Below are positions 54,650 through 62,692 of a stretch of 64,000 bases of DNA, piece after piece (the stretch's first letter is position 1; each line of letters starts with the position of its first letter). Source of the stretch: Bradyrhizobium diazoefficiens USDA 110. GTDB lineage: Bacteria; Pseudomonadota; Alphaproteobacteria; Rhizobiales; Xanthobacteraceae. The translations under genes were made by a program, and so were the position numbers. The DNA lies in the NCBI RefSeq assembly GCF_000011365.1, contig NC_004463.1, positions 7,860,001 to 7,924,000 of the forward strand, read 5' to 3'. The notes beneath the pieces were generated by a model. The model made no database searches, had not been told where the DNA came from, and was given only the letters and a program-made list of their open reading frames with translations.

Positions 54650-56064
54650 CCGCGCACCACGGCCTTGACGTCGTCCTCGGTCTTGGGAACGGCGGCAAGC
54701 TCGGCGAGCGTGATCGGCTTCACCGGCGCGCGCAGCCGGTAATAGCCGATCTCCTGCGGGCTTTTACCCCGCGCCTGCGCCATCAGCTCGGTGACGGTGA
54801 GGCCGCAGAGCCGGCCCTGGCACGGGCCCATGCCGGTGCGGCGGTAGGCCTTGAGCTGGTTCGGCCCGGTCGCGCCGATCGCGACGGAATCGAGAACGTC
54901 CTTTGCAGTGACCTCCTCGCAGCGGCAGACGATGGTATCGCCCGAGGGAATGCGGAACTGCGGCGCCGGGCGGAACAACGTGTCGAGGAAAGCGCGGCCG
55001 CGCTCGGCCTTGGCGAGATCGGCGCGGAGCGTCGCCATCGATGCGAGCTTCGCGGCAGCCGCGGGCGCCAACGCTTCCACCGCCGCGCGCGCCGCGATGC
55101 GGCCGCGGACCACGGCGGCATTGGCACCGCCGATGCCGGCGCCGTCGCCGGCGATCGCGATGCCGGCGACCGACGATGAGCCGTTCGCGTCGAGCACCGG
55201 CGACCAGCACAATTGCAGCTCGTCCCAGCGATGCTCGACACCGGCCGCCATCGCCAGATTGACGTTGGGCACGACGCCCTGATGCAGCAGCAGAAGATCG
55301 ACGGGAAGCGTCTCGCGCTTGCCGCCGGCGACATAGCTCACATTGGCAAGCTGGCCGTCACCCGACGCGGTGAGCTCCGTGACGCCTGTGACGACCTGCA
55401 CCTTCGCCTTCACCTCGCGCATCATCGACAGGCCCTTGGCGAAATAGGGCGAGGTCAGGAAGGCGAAGGCGTGCGGCAGCGCCGCGAAATAATTGCCGCG
55501 CTCGGTGGTGTCGAGGATGCGGTCGATGCGGCCGCCAAGCCGCAAGATCTGCGCGGCGAGCAGCCAGAGCAGCGGCCCCTGCCCCGCGATCACGGTGCGG
55601 CCATCGGGCACCAGCGCCGATGACTTCAGCATGGTCTGCGCGGCACCCGCGGTCATCACGCCCGGCAACGTCCAGCCGGGAATCGGGAACGGACGCTCCA
55701 GCGCGCCGGTCGCCAGGATCACGCGCTTTGCCTTGACGAAGGCCGAAGCACCACCGACGGAGACGGCGATGTCGAGATTGCGGTCGAGGCTCCAGACCAT
55801 CGCACGCTGAATCACTTCCGCATTGCTCGCGCGCAGTGACTGCACGAGATCGGCTCCGACCCAATAATCGGCGCCGAGCTGGTTGCGGTCGGTCACGGGT
55901 GTCGAGGAGATCGCACGAAATACCTGACCGCCGGGGCCGATATTCTCGTCGAGCAGCAGCGTCGACAGGCCGGCCTCGGCCGATGTCGCGGCAGCGGCGA
56001 GGCCGGCGGGCCCGGCGCCAATCACCACGACGTCGTAATCTTCGCGCTTGGGAGCCACAGTCAT
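54646..56064 (-). CDS. FAD/NAD-dependent oxidase, HcnB/OoxA-like subunit
   Basis: A 472-residue flavoprotein. The N-terminal VVVIGAGPAGLAAAATSAEAG and TGALERPFPIPGW motifs bind FAD and pyridine nucleotide. The C-terminal part (about 390-450) has a BFD-like iron-sulphur site with CRCEEVTAKDVLD and PCQGRLCG. It matches the HcnB and OoxA subunits of three-part opine/cyanide-type oxidases. It overlaps the 2Fe-2S gene upstream and the FAD oxidase gene downstream by four bases. ATG 56064 is used; upstream frame extension to 56178 is shadow sequence. Confidence 0.9.
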   Translation of the reverse strand: MTVAPKREDYDVVVIGAGPAGLAAAATSAEAGLSTLLLDENIGPGGQVFRAISSTPVTDRNQLGADYWVGADLVQSLRASNAEVIQRAMVWSLDRNLDIAVSVGGASAFVKAKRVILATGALERPFPIPGWTLPGVMTAGAAQTMLKSSALVPDGRTVIAGQGPLLWLLAAQILRLGGRIDRILDTTERGNYFAALPHAFAFLTSPYFAKGLSMMREVKAKVQVVTGVTELTASGDGQLANVSYVAGGKRETLPVDLLLLHQGVVPNVNLAMAAGVEHRWDELQLCWSPVLDANGSSSVAGIAIAGDGAGIGGANAAVVRGRIAARAAVEALAPAAAAKLASMATLRADLAKAERGRAFLDTLFRPAPQFRIPSGDTIVCRCEEVTAKDVLDSVAIGATGPNQLKAYRRTGMGPCQGRLCGLTVTELMAQARGKSPQEIGYYRLRAPVKPITLAELAAVPKTEDDVKAVVRG

Positions 56065-56357
56065 CTTCCGATCTCCCGCTTGCCCTTCTGGATCTCGATC
56101 TGCATGCCCTCGGCAACGGGCACGATGCAGCCCTGCCGGTTGCCCACGCCGTCGATGGTGACGAGGCAGTCGAAGCACACGCCCATCATGCAGTAAGGCA
56201 GACGCGGCGCGCCGCTCACCGCGGTGGAACGCCGTGCATCCTGGCCGGAGGCCAATAGCGCGGCGGAGACGGTGTCGCCCTGGCGCGCCGCGACGGCAAC
56301 GCCATCGACGAAGATCTGCACTTGCGGGCGTTTGTCCTGTTCGGATCGTCTAAACAT
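56061..56357 (-). CDS. 2Fe-2S protein, HcnA-like subunit
   Basis: A 98-residue ferredoxin-like protein with the cysteine pattern YCMMGVCFDC and a later GC, as in HcnA and the small subunit of sarcosine/opine oxidases. It passes electrons between the flavin subunits. It is followed directly by the HcnB-like gene. Confidence 0.9.
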   Translation of the reverse strand: MFRRSEQDKRPQVQIFVDGVAVAARQGDTVSAALLASGQDARRSTAVSGAPRLPYCMMGVCFDCLVTIDGVGNRQGCIVPVAEGMQIEIQKGKREIGR

Positions 56358-56384
56358 GGGATGCCTCTTGGCTCCTTGGTATCT

Positions 56385-57521
56385 CTAGTAGCCGCTGTTG
56401 TTGGCCGCGCCAGCGCCGCCAAAACGGCTCGCGGAGAACGCGCCGACCAGCTCAGGCTCGAGCGCGCCCTGCGCCACCATGCGCGCGATCTCGAAGGCGT
56501 GGTTGGAGGCGAGCGTCACGCCGGAATGGCAGCAGGCGACGAAGGCGCCGGGATGCGTTTCCGACTGGTCATAGATCGGAAAGCCGTCCTGCGGCATGAC
56601 GCGGATGCCGGCCCAGCTTCTGATAACGTTGAGCCGCGACAGGTGCGGGAACATGCGCTGCGCGCGATCGGTCATCACCGCGCTGATCGAATGCTTCAGC
56701 GTGCGATCGTCCAGCTCGTCCTCCTTGCTGTCGCCGATCATCACCGTGCCCTCGTCGGTCTGGCGGATCGTGGTCAGCGGATGCGGCAGGAACGGCATGG
56801 TGCGTTCGGTCACCACGATCTGGCCGCGGGTCGGGCCCATCGGCGCATGGAGGCCGACCATCGGCGCGAGCGTCTGGTTGGCATTGCCCGCGGCAAGCAC
56901 GACCTTGGCGGCACGAAGCTCGCCTTTCGGCGTGGTCAGGCGGAATTCGCCGCCGCTCTTGCTGATCGCCGAAACCGGCCGCTCCGGAAGATAATCGATG
57001 CCGAACGCCATAAAGCCGGTGTGGAAGGCGCGGAACGTGCGCAGCGAATTGACGTGGCCGTCGAGCGGACAATAGCTGCCACCGGAAACTTCCGGCCCGA
57101 TCAGCGGCAGCGCCTTCTTCACCTCGGACGCCGGCAGCATCTCCATCTTGTAGTCGGCGGCGCCGACCTGGTTGTGCATGCGCTTGACGAGCTCGGTGCG
57201 CTGGCCGAATTCGTCCTCGCCGAGGGTGAGATGGAAGCCGCCATTTTGTTGCAGCGAGACATCGAGGCCGGTCTGCTGCTTCAGCTCGAAGGCAAGCCGG
57301 CCCCATGCCTGCGACGCCTGCACTGTCCACACCGTATAGGCCGGCATGCCCAGGCCCTTGCTCTGCACCCAGACCAGCGCAAAATTGGCGCGCGAGGCGC
57401 GCTTGGTGATGTCGCCTTCGTCGAGCACGGCGACCTTCTTGCCGAGCCGGCCGAGGCCCCAGGCAATGGCGGAGCCGAGCAACCCGCCGCCGACGACGGC
57501 GACGTCGTATTCTCCTGACAT
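56385..57521 (-). CDS. FAD-dependent oxidoreductase, DAO family
   Basis: A 378-residue DAO-type flavoprotein: VAVVGGGLLGSAIAWGLGRLG at the N-terminus, RANFALVWVQSKG and a C-terminal GAFVACCHSGVTLASNHAFEIARM. It resembles sarcosine oxidase/glycine oxidase or D-amino acid dehydrogenase type enzymes, and it may act on a different step from the three-part oxidase next to it. It lies eight bases after the permease gene and 27 bases before the 2Fe-2S gene. Confidence 0.88.
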   Translation of the reverse strand: MSGEYDVAVVGGGLLGSAIAWGLGRLGKKVAVLDEGDITKRASRANFALVWVQSKGLGMPAYTVWTVQASQAWGRLAFELKQQTGLDVSLQQNGGFHLTLGEDEFGQRTELVKRMHNQVGAADYKMEMLPASEVKKALPLIGPEVSGGSYCPLDGHVNSLRTFRAFHTGFMAFGIDYLPERPVSAISKSGGEFRLTTPKGELRAAKVVLAAGNANQTLAPMVGLHAPMGPTRGQIVVTERTMPFLPHPLTTIRQTDEGTVMIGDSKEDELDDRTLKHSISAVMTDRAQRMFPHLSRLNVIRSWAGIRVMPQDGFPIYDQSETHPGAFVACCHSGVTLASNHAFEIARMVAQGALEPELVGAFSASRFGGAGAANNSGY

Positions 57522-57529
57522 GAGTTCTC

Positions 57530-58336
57530 CTATCGTCCCGTATCGCCCTTGCCGGCGAGCACACGGTCGAGCCCGTAGAAGCGGTCGAGCAGAATGAGGG
57601 CGGTCATGGTGATCGCGATCACGCAGGCCGAGACCGACGTCACCAGCGGATCGATGTTGTCCTGGATATAAAGGAACATGCGCACCGGCAACGTCTCGGT
57701 TCCGGGCGCCGCGAGGAAGACGGTCATGGTGAGATCGTCAAAGGACTGGATGAAGGCCAGCGCCCAGCCGCTGATGACGCCGGGCAGGATCAGCGGCAAG
57801 GTCACGCGGCGGAACAGCGTCCAGCCGCCGGCGCCGAGCGAGACCGCCGCCATCTCGACCGAAAGGTCCATGCCGGTCGCGGCCGCAAGCGTCAGCCGCA
57901 GCGCGAACGGAAACACGATGATGACATGCGCGATGATCAGCGCCGCGAAGCTGCCGCCGAGGCCGGCGGAGGTAAAGAAGCGCAGGAAGGCGATGCCGAG
58001 CACGACATGCGGGATCATCAGCGGCGACAGGAACAGCGCTGCCAGCGCATCGCGGCCGCGGAAGCGATAGCGCGCGATCGCGAGCGCCGCGGGCACCGCG
58101 AACAACAGCGCCACGAGGGACGACAGCGCGCCGAGCCCGAGGCTGACCCAGAAGGCGTGGATGAATTCAGGATAGTTCGCGATGGTCCTGAACCAGCGCA
58201 GCGAAAAGCCGTTGGTCGGCAGCGACAGGAAGCCTTCGGGCGTGAAGGCGACGAGGCAGACCACCAGGATCGGCGCCACCATGACGATGACGAACACGGT
58301 GTGGAAGATCAGCGCCAGCGGGCCGTTCCGTCTCAT
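57530..58336 (-). CDS. ABC permease, PotC-like
   Basis: A 268-residue permease with about six helices, the EAA-loop motif AAVSLGAGGWTLFRRVTLPLILPG and a start with a positively charged helix. It resembles PotC of spermidine/putrescine-type importers. It overlaps the partner permease gene by four bases. It imports the substrate with the genes at 58333-61324. Confidence 0.93.
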   Translation of the reverse strand: MRRNGPLALIFHTVFVIVMVAPILVVCLVAFTPEGFLSLPTNGFSLRWFRTIANYPEFIHAFWVSLGLGALSSLVALLFAVPAALAIARYRFRGRDALAALFLSPLMIPHVVLGIAFLRFFTSAGLGGSFAALIIAHVIIVFPFALRLTLAAATGMDLSVEMAAVSLGAGGWTLFRRVTLPLILPGVISGWALAFIQSFDDLTMTVFLAAPGTETLPVRMFLYIQDNIDPLVTSVSACVIAITMTALILLDRFYGLDRVLAGKGDTGR

Positions 58337-59232
58337 CGGAACACCTCCGCGTAGCGTCGCTCGATCAGCGCATTGCTGCCGACGACGATCAAGACCAGCG
58401 CAACCAGCAGCAGCGTCGCGACCGCCGCACCGAGCGGCCAGTTCAGCGTGTTCAGGAACTCGTCATAGGCCAGCGTCGCCGCAACCTTGAGCCGACGGCC
58501 GCCGATGATCGCGGGCGTCGCAAAGGCGCTGGCCGAGAGCGAGAACACGATGATCGCGCCCGACAGCACGCCCGGCATGATCTGCGGCATGATGATGCGG
58601 CGAATAGTGGTGATCGGACCTGCGCCAAGCGACATCGCGGCGTTCTCGATCTGCGGATCGAGCCGCTGAAGCGCGGCCCACACCGACAGCACCATGAACG
58701 GCATCATCACATGCGCCAGCGCGATGACCATGCCGGTTTCGGTGAACATGAAGGGAATCGGTGCACGGATCAGCCCGGCCGACATCAGGAGCTTGTTGAC
58801 GAGCCCGTTGTTCCCGCCGAACAGCAACGCCCAGCCGAGCGTCCGCGCCACCACGGAGATCAGCAGCGGTCCGAGGATGACGAGCAGGAAGAAGCTCTTC
58901 CAGCGTCCGCTCATGCGGTTGAGGATGTAGGCTTCGGGCGCACCTAGCAGGGCCGTGAGGAGAGTCGTCAGGATCGCGATGCGAAACGTCCGCCAGAACA
59001 TTTCGGCGTAGTAGGGATCGGTCGCGATCTCGTGCCAGTTCTTCAGGATGAAGACCGGTTCGATGCCCTTGTACTGGCCCCAATCGTGGAACGACAGCAT
59101 CACGGTCATCGCGAGCGGAATCAGCAGCACGCCGACGAACAGCATCAAGGCGGGCGCGGAGAGTACCCATGGCGCGCGTGCGATGCGCGCATCGGCGGCC
59201 CCCGGCGGAGCCGTGTCTGCGACCGCACTCAT
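58333..59232 (-). CDS. ABC permease, PotB-like
   Basis: A 299-residue permease with a cytoplasmic N-terminus, about six helices and the EAA loop ENAAMSLGAGPITTIRRIIMPQIMPG. It resembles PotB. It overlaps both neighbouring genes by four bases, so expression is tightly coupled with the ATPase and the PotC-like permease. Confidence 0.93.
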   Translation of the reverse strand: MSAVADTAPPGAADARIARAPWVLSAPALMLFVGVLLIPLAMTVMLSFHDWGQYKGIEPVFILKNWHEIATDPYYAEMFWRTFRIAILTTLLTALLGAPEAYILNRMSGRWKSFFLLVILGPLLISVVARTLGWALLFGGNNGLVNKLLMSAGLIRAPIPFMFTETGMVIALAHVMMPFMVLSVWAALQRLDPQIENAAMSLGAGPITTIRRIIMPQIMPGVLSGAIIVFSLSASAFATPAIIGGRRLKVAATLAYDEFLNTLNWPLGAAVATLLLVALVLIVVGSNALIERRYAEVFR

Positions 59233-60266
59233 GCGGCAGCTCCGCGCACGCTCATGTCCTCAGGCCGCCATGCAAGACGAACGGTCTCGCCTTCGGCCGG
59301 CTGTGACTGGCCGTCATTCTGGCGGATCACGATCGCAGGACCACATTCGCTGTCGCACTGGAACAGCCAGTGATTGCCCTGGAAAATGCGCGTGACGATC
59401 TTTGCGCTGAGGCCCGTATCGCCAAAACCAATTCTTTCAGGGCGAATGCTGACGGTGACGGGACCGCTGAGGCCAACTGGTGCCGGCGCGCTCCAGGAGC
59501 CCGCCACCAGCTTCGCGGGCGCCGTGGCCCGATCGATCGTCGCGGCAAAGTCGTTAGTCTTGCCGAGAAACTGCGAGACGAAGGCCGAGGCGGGCTTCTC
59601 ATAGGTCTCCTGCGGCGTGCCGATCTGCTCGATCTTGCCCTGGCTCATCACCACGATGCGGTCGGACAGCGACATCGCCTCGTTCTGGTCGTGCGTGACC
59701 AGGATCGTGGTGGTGCCGATGGTGCGCTGGATCTGGCGCAGCTCGATCTGCATCTCCTCGCGCAGCTTGGCATCGAGGTTCGACAGCGGCTCGTCGAGCA
59801 GCAGCACGCTCGGCTTGATCACCAGCGCACGCGCCAGCGCCACGCGCTGCTGCTGGCCGCCGGACATGCGGCGCGGATGGCGATCCTCGTAGCCGGCGAG
59901 GCCGACCATCGCGAGCGCGGCGCGAACGCGCTCGGCCCTTTCGGCGCGCGGCACCTTGCGCATCTCGAGGCCGAAGGCGACGTTCTCCGCCGCGGTCATG
60001 TGCGGAAACAGCGCGTAGCTCTGGAACACGATGCCGAGGCCACGCCTGGCCGGATGGATCGCGGTCAGGTCCTTGCCCTCGAGGCGAATCGCGCCGCGCG
60101 TGGGATCGAGGAAGCCCGCGATCATCTGCAGGGTCGTGGTCTTGCCGCAGCCGGACGGGCCGAGGAAGGAGATGAACTCCCCCTTCCCCACCGACAGACT
60201 GACGTCATCGACCACAGTCTGTGCTCCGAACTGCTTGGCGACCCGATCGAGCTCGAGATAGGCCAT
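59229..60266 (-). CDS. ABC transporter ATPase, PotA-like
   Basis: A 345-residue ATPase with Walker A GPSGCGKTT (about 38-46), signature RMSGGQQQRVALARAL, Walker B SVLLLDEPLSNLDAKLREEMQ and a TOBE domain at the C-terminus (VSIRPERIG). It is of the PotA/FbpC class that drives polyamine, opine or iron import. ATG 60266 has GGAG upstream. Confidence 0.95.
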   Translation of the reverse strand: MAYLELDRVAKQFGAQTVVDDVSLSVGKGEFISFLGPSGCGKTTTLQMIAGFLDPTRGAIRLEGKDLTAIHPARRGLGIVFQSYALFPHMTAAENVAFGLEMRKVPRAERAERVRAALAMVGLAGYEDRHPRRMSGGQQQRVALARALVIKPSVLLLDEPLSNLDAKLREEMQIELRQIQRTIGTTTILVTHDQNEAMSLSDRIVVMSQGKIEQIGTPQETYEKPASAFVSQFLGKTNDFAATIDRATAPAKLVAGSWSAPAPVGLSGPVTVSIRPERIGFGDTGLSAKIVTRIFQGNHWLFQCDSECGPAIVIRQNDGQSQPAEGETVRLAWRPEDMSVRGAAA

Positions 60267-60289
60267 GACGCTGTCTCCGCCGCGAACGA

Positions 60290-61324
60290 TTAGCGTTCGA
60301 CTTCGCGATTCCAGCGCTTGGTCCACTCCTCGCGCTTCTCGTTGATGACCGTCCAGTCCGGATTATAGAGCTTTGCCGCGCGCTCGCCGATCGGCGCCAT
60401 CTTGCCGAGCTCCGGCGGGATCACCAGCGATTTCAGCACCGGGCCATAGCCGTAGTCCTTGAGCATCACGAGCTGGATTTTTGGATCGAGCAACATCTTG
60501 ACGAAGCTGGACGCGAGCGGCGAAGCGTTCGGCTTGGTGATCGGACAGGCCGTCGTCAGCAGCGTCGCCGCGCCTTCCTTGGGATAGACGAAGTCGACGG
60601 GGAAGCCGGTGTTGGCGAAGCTCTGCACACGGCCGGTGCCCCACACCGCGATCACGGCCTGGCCGGACTGGAACAGCTCGGTCATCTTGCCCGGCGACGG
60701 CTCATAGGCGAGCACGTTCGGATTGATCTGCTCCTTGAAGATCTTGAAGCCGGAATCGACGTTGGACTCGCCGCCGCCGTTCATCTTCGACAGCATCACC
60801 AGCGCTTCGAGACCGTAGGTGTTGTTGATCGGCGGGATGACGAGCTGCTTGGCGTATTTCGTGTCCTTCAAGTCGTTCCACGAGGTCGGCGGCGCCCAGC
60901 CTTTCTCGGCAAACACCTTGGTGTTGTACATCAGCCCGGTCGCGACGATGCCGATCGCTACAGCGCGATCGTCCTTGAAGCGGGCGGTGTCGTAGAGATC
61001 GGTGGGCAGGCCCTCGAGCTTGCCGCAGAAGCCGAGCTGGATCGCCTGGTACATCGGGCCGTCATCGACGATGGCGACGTCGATCTGCTGGTTGCCCTTC
61101 TGCGCCTGAAGCTTGGCCAGCGTGTCGGTGGAGTTGCCGGCGACGTATTCGACCTTGACGCCGTTCTCCTTCTCGAAGGCCGGGATCACCTCGTCGCGAA
61201 TGGTCTTCTCGAACGAGCCGCCATAGCCGGCGACATAGAGCGTTCTCTGCTGGGCCGAGGCGGCCGAAGAGGCGGCAACGAGAGCCGCGATGCTGACCGC
61301 TGTCAGAAGGCGAAAAGTCTTCAT
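60290..61324 (-). CDS. ABC solute-binding protein, PotD-like
   Basis: A 344-residue periplasmic protein with a signal peptide (MKTFRLLTAVSIAALVAASS, cleavage near ASAQ) and a PotD-type fold starting with LYVAGYGGSFEKTIRDEVIPAFEKENGVKVEYV. Opine-binding and polyamine-binding proteins share this fold, so the exact substrate cannot be read from it. ATG 61324 is used because it gives a proper signal peptide; the open frame starts at 61573. It leads the operon. Confidence 0.93.
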   Translation of the reverse strand: MKTFRLLTAVSIAALVAASSAASAQQRTLYVAGYGGSFEKTIRDEVIPAFEKENGVKVEYVAGNSTDTLAKLQAQKGNQQIDVAIVDDGPMYQAIQLGFCGKLEGLPTDLYDTARFKDDRAVAIGIVATGLMYNTKVFAEKGWAPPTSWNDLKDTKYAKQLVIPPINNTYGLEALVMLSKMNGGGESNVDSGFKIFKEQINPNVLAYEPSPGKMTELFQSGQAVIAVWGTGRVQSFANTGFPVDFVYPKEGAATLLTTACPITKPNASPLASSFVKMLLDPKIQLVMLKDYGYGPVLKSLVIPPELGKMAPIGERAAKLYNPDWTVINEKREEWTKRWNREVER

Positions 61325-61600
61325 GTGGACCGATCTCCAATACCGGAATGAGGTGACGCGCCGACGTGTCTCGCTGACTGAAGCGCCTTCCGCATCTCTT
61401 TCCGCGCAAATTCCTCCCCGATCAGGGCTCCGGCCCCCGTTCGGCGGGTTTTGACGCGATCTGGAGGTCCAAACCCCTCCAATCTGCCGAAAAAGCGGGC
61501 TGTCTCCAGTCCTGATGAAAAAGATCGCAAACCTATACTTCCATCGTCCAATGAATAATGGCACCCTCTGCATGCCTAAATGTTATGAATGGAATTTGGT

Positions 61601-62500
61601 ATGGCCCGGATCAATTCGCGGCAGGTGGAGGCCTTCCGCGCGACGATGCTGACCGGCAGCGTGACCGAGGCGGCGGCGCTGATGACCGTGACGCAGCCGG
61701 CGGTCAGCCGGTTGCTGCGCGACCTCCAGGCACTGCTGAAAATGGAGCTGTTCGAGCGGCGCGGCACCGGCCTCGTGCCGACAGCCGCGGCGATGGCGCT
61801 CTATACCGAAGTGGAGCGCTCCTTCGTCGGACTCGAACGCATCACTGCCGCGGCCGAGGAAATCCGCGGCCGCCGCACCGGGTCGTTGCGGATCGCCGCG
61901 CTACCGGCGCTCTCGAACGGCTATCTGCCGCGGCTCGCCGGGCATTTCCTCAAGGAGCGCCCCAACCTCAACCTCGCCTTCTTCGGGGTGATCTCGCCGA
62001 TCGTGGTCGACTGGGTGCTGAACAATCAATGCGACATCGGCTTTGCCGAGGTGCCGATCGCCCATTCCGGCCTGCCGAGTCTGCGGCTGCCGGCGCTGGC
62101 GCGCGTCGCAGTGCTGCCGACCGGTCATCGCCTCGCGGAGAAGGAAGTCTTGGAGCCGCGCGATTTCGAGGGCGAGACGTTCATCTCACTGTCGGCGGGA
62201 TCGTCGAGCCGGCACCTCGTCGACCAGGTCTTCCATCGCCATGATGTCCGTCGCGTGCTCAGGGTCGAGACCACGCTGTCGGAGATCATGTGCGGCATGG
62301 TGTCGTCAGGACTTGGCGTCGCGATCTGCGATCCCTTCACCGCGCAGGAATTCTCCACCCGCGGCGTCGTGGTGCGCCGCTTCCTGCCGCGCATCGACTT
62401 CGAATTCTCCGCGGTCTTTCCGGCGCAGCGCAGCCCCTCGCCGGTGGCGCTGGATCTGGTCGAGACCATGCGCAAGTCGCTCGCGGAGTTCGAGGATTAG
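61601..62500 (+). CDS. LysR-family regulator, OccR/NocR-like
   Basis: A 299-residue regulator with the N-terminal winged helix NSRQVEAFRATMLTGSVTEAAALMTVTQPAVSRLLRDLQ, which is close to that of opine regulators OccR and NocR. The C-terminal domain is the LysR co-inducer fold. It is divergent from the transporter operon with 276 bases between starts and is the likely controller of the whole island. An alternative in-frame start is ATG 61589. Confidence 0.92.
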   Translation: MARINSRQVEAFRATMLTGSVTEAAALMTVTQPAVSRLLRDLQALLKMELFERRGTGLVPTAAAMALYTEVERSFVGLERITAAAEEIRGRRTGSLRIAALPALSNGYLPRLAGHFLKERPNLNLAFFGVISPIVVDWVLNNQCDIGFAEVPIAHSGLPSLRLPALARVAVLPTGHRLAEKEVLEPRDFEGETFISLSAGSSSRHLVDQVFHRHDVRRVLRVETTLSEIMCGMVSSGLGVAICDPFTAQEFSTRGVVVRRFLPRIDFEFSAVFPAQRSPSPVALDLVETMRKSLAEFED

Positions 62501-62541
62501 AATGCCCTTGGATTGAATCGATTTGGCTACAGGCTCGCTGC

Positions 62542-62664
62542 AACCTCTCCCGCTTGCGGGGGAGGTCGGCGCGAAGCGCCGGGTGGGGGCTCTCTCCGCA
62601 TCGGGGTGTCCCCGGTTGGAGAGAACCCTCTCCCCTGCCCTCTCCCGCAAGCGGGAGAGGGAGC
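62542..62664. repeat. Palindromic intergenic repeat (CTCTCCCGC type)
   Basis: A 123-base element with inverted ends CCTCTCCCGCTTGCGGG and CCCTCTCCCGCAAGCGGG; each end is also a stem. It resembles another rhizobial repeat family. It lies between the LysR and amidohydrolase genes, which converge here. Confidence 0.65.
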
Positions 62665-62692
62665 GCACCGTCTTCGTAGCACCGGCAGCCTC